In this document: positions 40,301-51,741 of the stretch, one piece after another
Layout: every line of letters begins with the position of its first letter
How positions within the stretch are numbered: the first letter of the stretch is position 1
Assembly (NCBI GenBank): GCA_964035775.1
Contig: OZ038316.1
Span: forward strand, 27,867,162 to 27,931,161
Direction of reading: 5' to 3'
DNA: 64,000 nucleotides
Source: Osedax frankpressi
Lineage: Eukaryota > Annelida > Polychaeta > Sabellida > Siboglinidae
Position numbers and translations under genes: made by a program
Notes under the pieces: generated by a model
What the model was told of the DNA's origin: nothing
Database searches by the model: none
What the model saw: only the letters and a program-made list of their open reading frames with translations

Positions 40301-43300
40301 CATTAACCCTACTATCTATACCTTCATTAACCCTACTATTTATACCTCCATTAACCCTACTATCTATACCTCCATTAACCCTACTATCTATACCTCCATT
40401 AACCCTACTATCTATACCTTCATTAACCCTACTATTTATACCTCCATTAACTCTACTATCTATAACTCCATTATTACCACTATCTATACCTCCATTATCA
40501 ATACTATATATGCCTCCTTTATCATCATCAATATCTCCTTTATCATATGTTATCTCTTCTATCTCGCTCTCTTATCTCTCCTCATACAAAGAACAATTCA
40601 ACAATGGCATATTTAATCTGTAAGTATATTTCAACTTAATAAAGAATTCTTCTCAATCTGAAACACAATAGATTGATTAATATCCAACCGACTAAATTAA
40701 CATTTCTTTTGTTTAGTTATTGATAAATTATTTCCATTTGATTTTGTATTATTATCGAATATAATTTTATTGTATGTTAACGGGTTTTGGGTTTATTTCG
40801 CACCAGTTTTCTCGTTAACCAATATACAAATCCTTATATGGCATGTTAATTGTCCAATCAAATCAGTCTGATTCCGGTATGCCCTTGTCGATGGACAGTG
40901 CTCGTCCTCCCACCGAAGCGGAACCGGGAACACTAAACGTTACACTGGCAGCAACACCTAGTTAGTAGTTGTAGTTGGTTGCACATTTATTCTGTTTACG
41001 CCCTATGCTTTGTCCGCTGTAACAATCCACAAACACTGGTCATCGTTCTAGAAACTAAATGATGTAATGATTGTATGTTTTTATGCAATTTACGTAATAA
41101 TATATGTTTTGTTGTTATTATATATTAGTTCTTTCTTGTTCATCTTTTCACCTGATTATATAATTATGTGAAAATTAATTGTTCATTTCATTTTCTTTAA
41201 TGTGTTCTTTTGTAGTAAGAATTAGCAAAACCTGTTAGTTTAAAAAACTACCTTTATCATATATATTTACATATAAACTTATTCTTTAATCTATTTCAAT
41301 ATTGTCAAAAATGAATATCAAGAAATATTATTACGAATTTGCTTTTACCTCTAACTTCTAATATCTTGTAACGTATTCAGGAATAGACAAGATGACCGAA
41401 AAGTCAACAGCTTCCTCTGCGGCCGGCATTCTTGACCCACTGACCCTTAACCCCGCCGAACCATCTGACCCCTCTATGCCACCATTAACAAAATCTACAA
41501 GTAACGTTAGCTGTGTGACGATTCATTCGATGATACTTAAGGATGTGATTAAAGAAGTGATTCCCCTTGAACAATAGATTACCGACTTATGTCATTACTT
41601 ATGTATTTTAGACGCACAACAGTTAATACTGAATATATTTTAAAAGCATATTACCTTTCTACTTCAACATTACCTAAAGGAACACAACTCTCAATCTCCT
41701 CCTCCTTCAATTTATAAGAATCTTTCATCTGATTGTTAATCAGAATAAGAATTTATCCTTCGCCATTTTGCCTGTCACACACATATCACCCTCCATACCT
41801 CATCCCCTCTCACTAACCCCTCCATACCTCATCCCCTACATATCTCATACCCTCCATACCCCGTACCCTCCATACCTCATTCCCTCTCACTAACTCCCTA
41901 CATACCTCATTCCCTCTCACTCACCCCCATCTAGTCCTCGTCCTCTCTCACTCGCCCCCATCTAGTCCTCGCCCCCATCTGGTCCTCACCACCTCTCACT
42001 CGCCCCCATCTGGTCCTCACCACCTCTCACTCACCCCCATCTAGTCCTCACCACCTCTCACTCACTCCATCTAGTCCTCGCCCCCATCTGGTCCTTACCC
42101 CCTCTCACTCGCCCCCATCTTGTCCTCGTCCCCTCTCACTCGCCCCCATCTAGTCCTCACCTCCTCTCACTCACTCCATCTAGTCCTCGCCCCCATCTGG
42201 TCCTTACCCCCTCTCACTCGCCCCCATCTTGTCCTCGTCCCCTCTCACTCGCCCCCATCTTGTCCTCACCCCCTCTCACTTGCCCCCATCTAGTCCTCGC
42301 CCCCATCTGGTCCTTACCCCCTCTCACTCGCCCCCATCTAGTCCTCACCTCCTCTCACTCACTCCATCTAGTCCTCGCCCCCATCTGGTCCTTACCCCCT
42401 CTCACTCGCCCCCATCTTGTCCTCGTCCCCTCTCACTCGCCCCCATCTTGTCCTCACCCCCTCTCACTTGCCCCCATCTAGTCCTCGCCCCCATCTGGTC
42501 CTCACCCCCTCTCACTCGCCCCCATCTAGTCCTCGCCCTCTGGAAGTGCGGAAGGAACCTATCGACCGTTCAGACGACAGGATTCGAATATTTCGTCTAG
42601 CAACTGGGTTGCCACTCAGGAATGGGTTTACAAAACAAACACACCCACACACATACACACACACACACCCACACACACACCCACACACACCCACACCCAC
42701 ACCCACACACACCCACACACACCCACACACACACACCTACACACACACACACACACATCTCTTGTAATCGTATTAATAAAATTCAGCCGTTATTTCTGTC
42801 TAGGCTGCGGAGATTTATAAATTATTTGATTTCAAATAAATTTATGCGATTAGGTTTTTATTCTGCATTATTTTGATGTTGCGTACTTCTGTAATCAACC
42901 GAATACACACAAATGTACTCTACTCGTATTTTAAATACTTGAATATACTTATATTATTCTCATTTAATCTACATAGTGTACTCATATACTCATGTACTCA
43001 CGTTAATTACCATAATCAATCTGCAGGTGAACTCTTGGAAACAAAAACTTCCTTTGCAAACCATAATGAGGCTGTTACAGGTATTGGTGCCTCAAGTAGA
43101 GAAGATTTGTATAGATAAGTTAGTTATGATGTAAGAGATAAGTTAGTTATGATGTAAGAGATAAGTTAGTTATGATGTAAGAGATAAGTTAGTTATGATG
43201 TAAGCGATAAGTTAGTTATGATGTAAGCGATAAGTTAGTTATGATGTAAGCGATAAGTTAGTTATGATGTAAGCGATAAGTTAGTTATGATGTAAGCGAT

Positions 43301-46300
43301 AAGTTAGTTATGATGTAAGCGATAAGTTAGTTATGATGTAAGCGATAAGTTAGTTATGATGTAAGAGATAAGTTAGTTATGATGTAAGCGATAAGTTAGT
43401 TATGATGTAAGCGATAAGTTAGTTATGATGTAAGCGATAAGTTAGTTATGATGTAAGAGATAAGTTAGTTATGGTATAAGCGATAAGTTAGTTATGATGT
43501 AAGCGATAAGTTAGTTATGATGTAAGCGATAAGTTAGTTATGATGTAAGCGATAAGTTAGTTATGATGTAAGCGATAAGTTAGTTATGATGTAAGCGATA
43601 AGTTAGTTATGATGTAAGCGATAAGTTAGTTATGATGTAAGCGATAAGTTAGTTATGATGTAAGAGATAAGTTAGTTATGATGTAAGCGATAAGTTAGTT
43701 ATGATGTAAGCGATAAGTTAGTTATGATGTAAGAGATAAGTTAGTTATGATGTAAGCGATAAGTTAGTTATGATGTAAGCGATATGTTAGTTATGATGTA
43801 AGCGATAAGTTAGTTATGATGTAAGAGATAAGTTAGTTATGATGTAAGCGATAAGTTAGTTATGATGTAAGCGATAAGTTAGTTATGATGTAAGCGATAA
43901 GTTAGTTATGATGTAAGAGATAAGTTAGATATGATGTAAGAGATAAGTTAGTTATGATGTAAGAGACATGGTCTAATGAACACTTCTTCACTTCTCGGCA
44001 TGTTTTATTTCGTGTAATTATAAACAAATATATAAACTCTTAAAATATATATCTACATATTTTGATGTTAGATATTCAAAAACTAATTTTTTTTTATAAA
44101 TTTATAACATTTTACATCTATGTGCCCTTAATGGTGCCCTTAATAGTGCCCTTAATGGTGCCCTTAATGGTGCCCTTAATGGTGCCCTTAATGGTGCCCT
44201 TAATGGTGCCCTTAATGGTGCCCTTAATGGTGCCCTTAATGGTGCCCTTAATGGTGCCCTTAATGGTGCCCTTAATGGTGCCCTTAATGGTGCCCTTAAT
44301 GGTGCCCTTAATGGTGCCCTTAATGGTGCCCTTAATGGTGCCCTTAATGGTGCCCTTAATGGTGCCCTTAATGGTGCCCTTAATGGTGCCCTTAATGGTG
44401 CCCTTAATGGTGCCCTTAATGGTGCCCTTAATGGTGCCCTTAATGGTGCCCTTAATGGTGCCCTTAATGGTGCCCTTAATGGTGCCCTTAATGGTGCCCT
44501 TAATGGTGCCCTTAATGGTGCCCTTAATGGTGCCCTTAATGGTGCCCTTAATGGTGCCCTTAATGGTGCCCTTAATGGTGCCCTTAATGGTGCCCTTAAT
44601 GGTGCCCTTAATGGTGCCCTTAATGGTGCCCTTAATGGTGCCCTTAATGGTGCCCTTAATGGTGCCCTTAATGGTGCCCTTAATGGTGCCCTTAATGGTG
44701 CCCTTAATGGTGCCCTTAATGGTGCCCTTAATGGTGCCCTTAATGGTGCCCTTAATGGTGCCCTTAATGGTGCCCTTAATGGTGCCCTTAATGGTGCCCT
44801 TAATGGTGCCCTTAATGGTGCCCTTAATGGTGCCCTTAATGGTGCCCTTAATGGTGCCCTTAATGGTGCCCTTAATGGTGCCCTTAATGGTGCCCTTAAT
44901 GGTGCCCTTAATGGTGCCCTTAATGGTGCCCTTAATGGTGCCCTTAATGGTGCCCTTAATGGTGCCCTTAATGGTGCCCTTAATGGTGCCCTTAATGGTG
45001 CCCTTAATGGTGCCCTTAATGGTGCCCTTAATGGTGCCCTTAATGGTGACCTTAATGGTGACCTTAATGGTGACCTTAATGGTGACCTTAATGGTGACCT
45101 TAATGGTGACCTTAATGGTGACCTTAATGGTGACCTTAATGGTGACCTTAATGGTGACCTTAATGGTTCCCTTAATGGTTCCCTTAATGGTGCCCTTAAT
45201 GGTGCCCTTAATGGTGCCCTTAATGGTGCCCTTAATGGTGCCCTTAATGGTGCCCTTAATGGTACCCTTAATGGTGCCCTTAATGGTGCCCTTAATGGTG
45301 CCCTTAATGGTGACCTTTATCGTTACGTTTACCCTCTAGGGGTTTAACCGACGAATCGGAGATTATCAAGTTTCTGCAGCACGGAACTCTGGTGGGATTA
45401 TTACCAGTCCCGCACCCGATTTTAATCCGCAAGTATCAAGCTAACAGCGGTACTACCATGTGGTTTAGGACCTACATGTGGGGAGTTATCTATCTCAGGT
45501 TCTGATGAATATACACAGACTCCTAAATTCTCTATTTCCTTATCCGCACCCACTTTAGCCACTACTCCTAGCCACTACTCCTAGTCACTACTCCTAGCCA
45601 CTACTCCTAGCCACTACTCCTAGCCACTACTCCTAGCTACTACTCCTAGCCACTACTCCTAGCCACTACTCCTAGCTACTACTCCTAGCCACTACTCCTA
45701 ACCACTACTCCTAGCCACTACTCCTAGCCACTACTCCTAGCCACTACTCCTAGCCACTACTCCTAGCCACTACTCCTAGCCACTACTCCTAGCTACTACT
45801 CCTAGCCACTACTCCTAGCCACTACTCCTAGCCACTACTCCTAGCCACTACTCCTAGCCACTACTCCTAGCCACTACTCCTAGCCACTACTCCTAGCCAC
45901 TACTCCTAGCCACTACTCCTAGCCACTACTCCTAGCCACTACTCCTAGCCACTACTCCTAGCCACTACTCCTAGCCACTACTCCTAGCTACTACTCCTAG
46001 CCACTACTCCTAGCCACTACTCCTAGCCACTACTCCTAGCCACTACTCCTAGCCACTACTCCTAGCCACTACTCCTAGCCACTACTCCTAGCCACTACTC
46101 CTAGCCACTACTCCTAGCCACTACTCCTAGCCACTACTCACCACTACTCCTAGCCACTACTAGCCACTACTCCTAGCCACTACTCCTAGCTACTACTCCT
46201 AGCCACTACTCCTAGCCACTACTCCTAGCTACTACTCCTAGCCACTACTCACCACTACTCCTAGCCACTACTAGCCACTACTCCTAGCTACTACTCCTAG

Positions 46301-49000
46301 CTACTACTCCTAGCCACTACTCCTAGCCACTACTCACCACTACTCCTAGCCACTACTCCTAGCCACTACTCCTAGCCACTACTCCTAGCCACTACTCCTA
46401 GCCACTACTCCTAGCCACTACTCCTAGCCACTACTCCTAGCCACTACTCCTAGCCACTACTCCTAGCTACTACTCCTAGCCACTACTCACCACTACTCCT
46501 AGCCACTACTCCTAGCCACTACTCCTAGCCACTACTCCTAGCCACTACTCCTAGCCACTACTCCTAGCTACTACTCCTAGCCACTACTCCTAGCCACTAC
46601 TCCTAGCCACTACTCCTAGCTACTACTCCTAGCCACTACTCACCACTACTCCTAGCCACTACTCCTAGCTACTACTCCTACCCACTACTCCTAGCCACTA
46701 CTCCTAGCCACTACTCCTAGCCACTACTCCTAGCCACTACTACTAGCCACTACTCCTAGCCACTACTCCTAGCCAATACTCCTAGCCACTACTCCTAGCC
46801 ACTACTCCTAGCCACTACTGCTAGCCACTACTCCTAGCCACTACTCCTAGCCACTACTCCTAGCCACTACTCACCACTACTCCTAGCCACTACTCCTAGC
46901 TACTACTCCTAGCCACTACTCCTAGCCACTACTCCTAGCCACTACTCCTAGCCACTACTCCTAGCCACTACTCCTAGCCACTACTCCTAGCCACTACTCC
47001 TAGCCACTACTCCTAGCCACTACTCCTAGCCACTACTCCTAGCCACTACTCCTAGCCACTACTCCTAGCCACTACTCACCACTACTCCTAGCCACTACTC
47101 CTAGCCACTACTCTTAGGCACTACTCCTAGCCACTACTCCTAGCCACTACTCCTAGCCACTACTCCTAGCCACTACTCCTAGCCACTACTCCTAGCCACT
47201 ACTCCTAGCCACTACTCACCACTACTCCTAGCCACTACTCCTAGCCACTACTCCTAGCCACTACTCCTAGCCACTACTCCTAGCCACTACTCCTAGCCAC
47301 TACTCCTAGCCACTACTCCTAGCCACTACTCCTAGCCACTACTCCTAGCCACTACTCCTAGCCACTACTAGCCACTACTCCTAGCCACTACTTCTAGCCA
47401 CTACTCCTAGCCACTACTCCTAGCCACTACTCCTAGCCACTACTCCTAGCCACTACTCCTAGCTACTACTCCTAGCCACTACTCCTAGCCACTACTCCTA
47501 GCCACTACTCCTAGACACTACTCCTAGCCACTACTCCTAGCCACTACTCCTAGCCACTACTCCTAGCCACTACTCCTAGCCACTACTACTAGCCACTACT
47601 CCTAGCCACTACTCCTAGCCACTACTCCTAGCCACTACTCCTAGCCACTACTCCTAGCTACTACTCCTAGCCACTACTCCTAGCCACTACTCCTAGCCAC
47701 TACTCCTAGCCACTACTCCTAGCCACTACTCCTAGCCACTACTCCTAGCCACTACTCCTAGCCACTACTCCTAGCCACTACTCCTAGCCACTACTCCTAG
47801 CCACTACTCCTAGCCACTACTCCTAGCCACTACTAGCCACTACTCCTAGCCACTACTTCTAGCCACTACTCCTAGCCACTACTCCTAGCCACTACTCCTA
47901 GCCACTACTCCTAGCCACTACTCCTAGCCACTACTCCTAGCCACTACTCCTAGCCACTACTCCTAGCCACTACTCCTAGCCACTACTCCTAGCCACTACT
48001 CCTAGCCACTATTCCTAGCCACTACTCCTAGCCACTACTCCTAGCCACTACTCCTAGCCACTACTCCTAGCCACTACTCCTAGCCACTACTCCTAGCCAC
48101 TACTCCTAGCCACTACTCCTAGCCACTACTCCTAGCCACTACTCCTAGCCACTACTCCTAGCCACTACTCCTAGCCACTACTCACCACTACTCCTAGCCA
48201 CTACTCCTAGCCACTACTCCTAGCCACTACTCCTAGCCACTACTCCTAGCCACTACTCACCACTACTCCTGGCCACTACTCCTGGCCACTACTCCTAGCC
48301 ACTACTCCTAGCCACTACTCACCACTACTCCTAGCCACTACTCCTAGCCACTACTCCTAGCCACTACTCCTAGCCACTACTCCTAGCCACTACTCCTAGC
48401 CACTACTCCTAGCCACTACTCCTAGCCACTACTCACCACTACTCCTAGCCACTACTCCTAGCCACTACTCCTAGCCACTACTCCTAGCCACTACTCCTAG
48501 CCAATACTCGCCACTACATTCTCTACATATCAATACCCATCCTTCACTTGTTACCACGCCCTTTACGAGTTCCTCTACATTTGACTAGATTCTACCTTTG
48601 CTCGGTGCAATGCACCCTCTTTATGCCCGTCTCTATACCTATATTTATACCTATACCTTCCCTACTACCACTCGATTCCTATATTCCCCATATCGGAGTA
48701 ATCTAAACTATACTCTCCAACCATCACATCTGCTCTACACTTTACTTCCTCTTCCTTATCTTCACACTCTCCCCGACCACCTTAATATTCCGCTATACCC
48801 TCCTAACCTTAAATGCTAACTCGAGCTCTATTCCTCCTCTCGACGTTACCTTCTGTCATTCCTTACACCATGCGATCTCCTCCCACATCCACTATTCGCG
48901 ACCTTCACTCACCTTCAAACCCTCGTTCGTCTACAGGAACGTAGATCCTCCGATATGGTACGACACCGGAGTGAAATTGTTTGAAATTCAACGCGTCTGA
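19373..49000 (+). CDS. HID1: HID1, Golgi/secretory-granule protein, complete, 20 exons
   Basis: HID1 is a peripheral Golgi protein needed for dense-core vesicle formation and usually N-myristoylated; MGNADTKLNF keeps Gly2. Exons: 19373-19438, 21993-22209, 25779-25897, 26844-26945, 29091-29262, 30123-30298, 30698-30841, 30999-31055, 31457-31597, 33947-34037, 34317-34468, 35775-35853, 36133-36194, 37415-37517, 38379-38569, 40867-40960, 41381-41505, 43027-43118, 45340-45498, 48937-49000. They sum to 2406 nt, 801 residues plus TGA, against about 788 in human. Conserved blocks: RLLTRILPYIFEDTDWRAFF, DSCEYIWAAGVGFA, FTSLLNVVASYDPIGYGLPY, VGLMHIGVFILLLLSGERNF, RVPMDIPVFTGTHADFL, GLTDESEIIKFLQHGTLVGL and the end VKLFEIQRV. 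Exon 30698-30841 has an uncertain 3' end, and a small extra exon between 41505 and 43027 is possible. Most of the 29.6-kb span is intronic satellite. Confidence 0.96.
19439..21735. other. HID1 intron 1, non-repetitive part
   Basis: 2.3 kb of AT-rich intron with no coding segment that I recognise. It contains an imperfect foldback at 19657-19776 (listed separately) and short TA runs near 21310 and 21530. Confidence 0.6.
19657..19776. repeat. Imperfect inverted repeat (foldback) in HID1 intron 1
   Basis: Left arm 19657-19699 and right arm 19733-19776 are inverted copies, about three quarters identical by eye, with a perfect 13-bp core CTAGTGATTTCGG at 19679-19691 and its complement at 19741-19753. 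The loop is about 33 bp. It could be a small foldback element or a decayed MITE; no target-site duplication was identified. Confidence 0.6.
21736..21992. repeat. CCCTCCCCTAAACAACA-type array ending at HID1 exon 2 acceptor
   Basis: Irregular C-rich repeats of about 16-20 bp containing CTAAACAAC run straight into the acceptor CATCAG at 21987-21992, so the repeat forms the pyrimidine-rich 3' end of intron 1. Confidence 0.88.
22213..25515. repeat. 3.3-kb 12-bp minisatellite, HID1 intron 2
   Basis: About 275 copies of GGTACGGTGTTA with variants (GGTAAGGTGTTA, AATACGGTGTTT, GATAAGGTGTTT). It starts a few bases after the exon 2 donor GTTAGT at 22210. Because the unit has no stop in several frames on either strand, open frames of 1105 (+) and 1135 (-) codons appear; neither is a gene. 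The internal TTAGGTACGG resembles a splice donor. Confidence 0.97.
25898..26843. other. HID1 intron 3, no array
   Basis: AT-rich 946-bp intron from GTTAGT at 25898 to the acceptor CATAG ending at 26843. Nothing else was recognised in it. Confidence 0.6.
26998..29088. repeat. 30-bp polypyrimidine minisatellite, HID1 intron 4
   Basis: About 70 copies of a 30-bp unit, CTCCTATCCCACTCC then AYCCCATTCCCTTCC. It starts about 50 bp after the exon 4 donor at 26946 and its last copy runs into the acceptor CGCCCAG at 29090. The intron is 2145 nt, a multiple of three, and is open in the HID1 frame (see findings). Confidence 0.96.
29370..30116. repeat. 20-bp array, HID1 intron 5
   Basis: About 37 copies of CCTTAACCCTCGACCCTTAC with variants (AATCCTCG, ACTCTCAACA, CCCTCTACC). 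It ends about 6 bp before the acceptor CTCACAG ending at 30122. Confidence 0.95.
31056..31456. other. HID1 intron 8 with short repeats and a C homopolymer
   Basis: Contains a three-copy AATAGGTCAAATAATAAGGTC-like repeat (31068-31130), a run of 23 C at 31142-31164, and degenerate AATATTTAATA repeats at about 31250-31430. Confidence 0.8.
31612..32513. repeat. 13-bp array, HID1 intron 9
   Basis: About 69 copies of CCTACCTCGAGCC with CGAGTTC and CGAGTCC variants, beginning about 15 bp after the donor at 31598. The unit is not a multiple of three. Confidence 0.95.
32514..33640. other. HID1 intron 9, unique AT-rich part
   Basis: About 1.1 kb of AT-rich sequence without recognisable coding or RNA features between two arrays of the same intron. 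Confidence 0.6.
33645..33862. repeat. AT-rich TATACCTATATTA array, HID1 intron 9
   Basis: Imperfect units alternating ATTATACCT and ATATTATATATAT, about 10-20 bp long. Open plus-strand Tyr/Ile frames here are repeat artefacts. Confidence 0.85.
34497..35643. repeat. TCCTC polypyrimidine array, HID1 intron 11
   Basis: Degenerate CTCCTCTCCTCGCTCCTCT units grade at about 35255 into a pure pentamer (TCCTC)n of nearly 80 perfect copies to 35643. The array begins about 28 bp after the donor GTTAGT at 34469 and ends about 130 bp before the next exon. The coding strand is all-pyrimidine, so triplex or H-DNA formation is possible. Confidence 0.97.
36195..37414. other. HID1 intron 13, unique AT-rich sequence
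   Basis: No tandem array. The one structured element is a perfect 14-bp inverted repeat at 37183-37230, listed separately. Confidence 0.6.
37183..37230. repeat. Perfect 14-bp inverted repeat CCACTAGGGGTCAG
   Basis: Arms at 37183-37196 and 37217-37230 are exact reverse complements separated by 20 bp. The arm resembles the core of the CTCF site (CCACYAGRGGGC-like), which would give two motifs facing each other. It could equally be an RNA hairpin within the HID1 pre-mRNA. Confidence 0.65.
37800..38372. repeat. CCCTAATTCCCTCCCCTAAC array ending at HID1 exon 15
   Basis: About 23 copies of an irregular 22-26 bp unit (CTAATTCCCTCCCCTAAC plus CCCGCCC or CACGCCC). It ends about 6 bp before the acceptor CGCCAG ending at 38378. 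Confidence 0.93.
38612..40520. repeat. 18-24 bp array, HID1 intron 15
   Basis: Over 80 copies of ACCTCCATTAACCCTACTAT with CT or TAT spacers, giving 18-, 22- and 24-bp spacings. It starts about 40 bp after the donor GTTGGT at 38570. The CCCTA content is not a telomere repeat. Confidence 0.95.
41785..42540. repeat. CTCACTCGCCCCCATCTAGT array, HID1 intron 17
   Basis: Degenerate C-rich units of 20-50 bp containing CCCCCATCTAGTCCTC. Larger blocks recur, for example the segment near 42160-42290 again at about 42340-42470. Confidence 0.9.
42641..42757. repeat. (CA)n / ACACCC microsatellite, HID1 intron 17
   Basis: Interrupted CA dinucleotide tract with CCCA interruptions. Confidence 0.95.
43112..43970. 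repeat. 23-bp array of the HID1 exon 18 splice donor
   Basis: About 37 copies of a 23-bp unit beginning GATAAGTTAGTTATGATGTA and ending AGA or AGC. The first copy overlaps the end of exon 18: the last exon bases GATAA are followed by the donor GTTAGT at 43119. Every later copy repeats this exon-end-plus-donor. Only a few single-base variants occur. Confidence 0.97.
44121..45318. repeat. 12-bp array CCCTTAATGGTG, HID1 intron 18
   Basis: About 99 almost perfect copies of CCCTTAATGGTG, ending about 20 bp before the exon 19 acceptor. Ten consecutive ACCTTAATGGTG variants lie at about 45049-45160 and two TCCC variants follow, so variants are clustered. The open plus-strand MVPL frame is an artefact of the stop-free 12-bp unit. 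Confidence 0.97.
45556..48512. repeat. 3-kb 13-bp array CCTAGCCACTACT, HID1 intron 19
   Basis: About 225 copies of CCTAGCCACTACT with CTAGCTACTACTC variants and shortened copies (CACTACTCACCACTACT) recurring at intervals, indicating block duplication. It starts about 57 bp after the donor at 45499. Confidence 0.97.
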
Positions 49001-49539
49001 TGTAGGCGCAGATTTCAATAATATCTCGGATCTTTTGAATAGTTATCCGAGTAATTTCTGTTTCCTCGTGTTTCCCAACTTCAATTCAATTCGAAATTGA
49101 GTTCAATCGTCTGAGTTTATTTATATATCCGCTTATATTGTTTGACCAATTCAATAGTATTCTATATCGTATTATATAACGTATTCTTTTAAATTCGAAC
49201 TTTACGTATTTCCACCATTTATTTTTGTCACCATCTATTTCATAAGAATTGAATATTCCCTTAAGAATTTCATCTAATCACGCAGAACATTCCAGAGAAC
49301 CCGATCTCTACCTCTATTTATTAATACTATGTTACCTCATTACCTACAATTGTGTTTAGTGATTATTTTTTCATTTGCCATTATATATTTGTACAACCAT
49401 GGTTAAATAAAGTAGAATAGTTAATGTCTAGGAATATACTATATTATATTCCAATATATGTCATATCATATTATATTGTGGAATATTGATTAAATAAAAC
49501 AAATAATATATTTTGAATGAGAATGTCAACTACTGGACA

Positions 49540-49540
49540 G

Positions 49541-49619
<79 letters not shown>

Positions 49620-49620
49620 T
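49540..49620. repeat. (TA)n microsatellite
   Basis: TA dinucleotides with two TACATA interruptions, downstream of HID1. Confidence 0.97.
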
Positions 49621-51475
49621 GTATTTTATCTCGCGTAATACTTTATGTGCTTCGTAAGTCTTCTAAAAGTAGACATTTCATAAGAATAATACTACTGTTG
49701 TTGTCTATGCCGTTTGACCATAAGGTTCGAAATAAAATATTTACTAGTCATAAGTTGACCTATTTGGTTTTAACAATTCAAAGAGACTAACTGCCCAGAC
49801 AACATTGTTGACAATAATATTACAATTTATGTAATTTTAAATATTTTATATATAAAATGTTTAAAATTACAATAAATTTTATATCTTAAATTAATATAAA
49901 AGAAATATTGTTACAAATAAGAAATTAAGTCACTTGCAATATTGGATAGAATATACAAAATTAGTAACTAATTCATAATTCTTGAATGAGAATAATAATT
50001 AAAACCGAACATGATAGTATGTTAATTCTAAAATAATGCAATAGGATGTGGATTTTATATTAATTTTTTAATTACATGCTTATATATAACAATAAAATCG
50101 TTTTACTCACTATATTAGGCACTACTGTCAGATCCAGTTCTTACGTGTACAAAAGAAATAGATGCCCAATTAAACTGCACATAATATCATATTAAAATTA
50201 TTACTAATTTCCCATAGCACTATATGAAAGATATAATATTAATTTGCAATATGATAATGTAGAAAACATCTATGATTTATTCATATTCTATGTCAAAAGT
50301 CATTGGTTACCATTTTCAAATTTTTATTCAAATCCATTTTATAAATATAGGATATTTTTAATACTCGTTAGTATTATTTTTCTTTCCATAATGACAATTT
50401 ATTAAGATAATTTAATGATATAAAATTAAGATAGTGATCAATCGAAATATCCATTATATATAACGTGTTTTTAAAAAATTAATTAAATATTTTTATAATA
50501 ATATCATAATATATTATACATATAAATTGATATAAAGTTCTACACGGGGGCTAAATAATAATAAAAAAAAATGTATTCAAGATTTAAAATTTAAATGAGT
50601 GTAGTTTAATTCATTAGGCCTTGTTGATACGCTGCATACTTTGAATGATATGTACATCGTGCATTGTGCACTGTACAGTTATTTATTATGTATTGTAGTA
50701 AATTTCAATCGGCATTGACTAGAGAGGCTGTGAATTGTGCTGATTTGTTTAAAAATAATATTATTATAATTCGTGCAATTTCCACGTCATTGTGATTCAT
50801 ATGTGGTTTATTTAAATTTTATAGAAATTGAAGTGATCTTGATTTATCTTTTATACGTGTTATACGTGTTATACGCAGATATTTCCAACTATATGGTTAA
50901 TTTTAATTGTATAGATATTTAACTGATACCAATATAGCTTTTATTTGTTACACGCTGATATTTCCTAATATATTCCATATAGATATTATATGTGATACAT
51001 TTTAATATTATTAACAAATAAGCATATTACCCAAATTATATTATTTTTCAACATTTAAGATAATAGAACAAATTTGTGGAAATTTAACGATATTACATTT
51101 TCATACCATCTTTATGGAATATATTGAATAATTTTTGCCCAACAAATTTCAATGCGTCTGCCATGTACACCTCAAATAAATCTGTCAGCTGAATATGCAT
51201 TTCCCCCATATTATTTTATTTTTCTATTGACAAAATGTTGAAAAATAGTACTGGGAAAATGCTATAAATATTAGATAAACTATCATATGATATATATTTG
51301 GAGATACCTGCGTGTAACACATAAAAACTATAGCGAGACCAATTTAATATCTATCAAATTTAAATCAATCATATATGAACTACAAAGACGTGTAATTGAA
51401 AACAGTTTTGTAAATAATATTATTTGTAGACAAATCAACACAGCCTCTAGCCAGTGCCATTTCCACCATTTATTA

Positions 51476-51741
51476 TAATACTATATTGGCTTTATAATAC
51501 TGTATTGGCTTTATAATACTATATTGGCTTTATAATACTATATTGGCTTTATAATACTATATTGGCTTTATAATACTATATTGGCTTTATAATACTATAT
51601 TGGCTTTATAATACTATATTGGCTTTATAATACTATATTGGCTTTATAATACTATATCTGCTTTATAATACTTTATTGGCTTTATAATACTATATTGGCT
51701 TTATAATACTATATTGGCTTTATAATACTATATTGGCTTTA
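51476..51741. repeat. 20-bp intergenic array
   Basis: About 13 copies of TATAATACTATATTGGCTTT, nearly perfect. It is one of the few arrays in the window that is not in an intron. Confidence 0.96.

Noticed and set aside
38612-40520. Interstitial telomere repeats (CCCTAA-like)
   Set aside because: The unit is 18-24 bp with ACCTCCATTAACCCTACTAT; no run of TTAGGG or a similar telomere hexamer is present.
44062-45339. A 425-codon MVPL-repeat protein
   Set aside because: The 12-bp unit of HID1 intron 18 is stop-free in this frame, and nothing else supports coding.
51287-51478. A 63-codon open frame between HID1 and SMC5
   Set aside because: Short, AT-driven, no homology recognised and no exon-like base composition.
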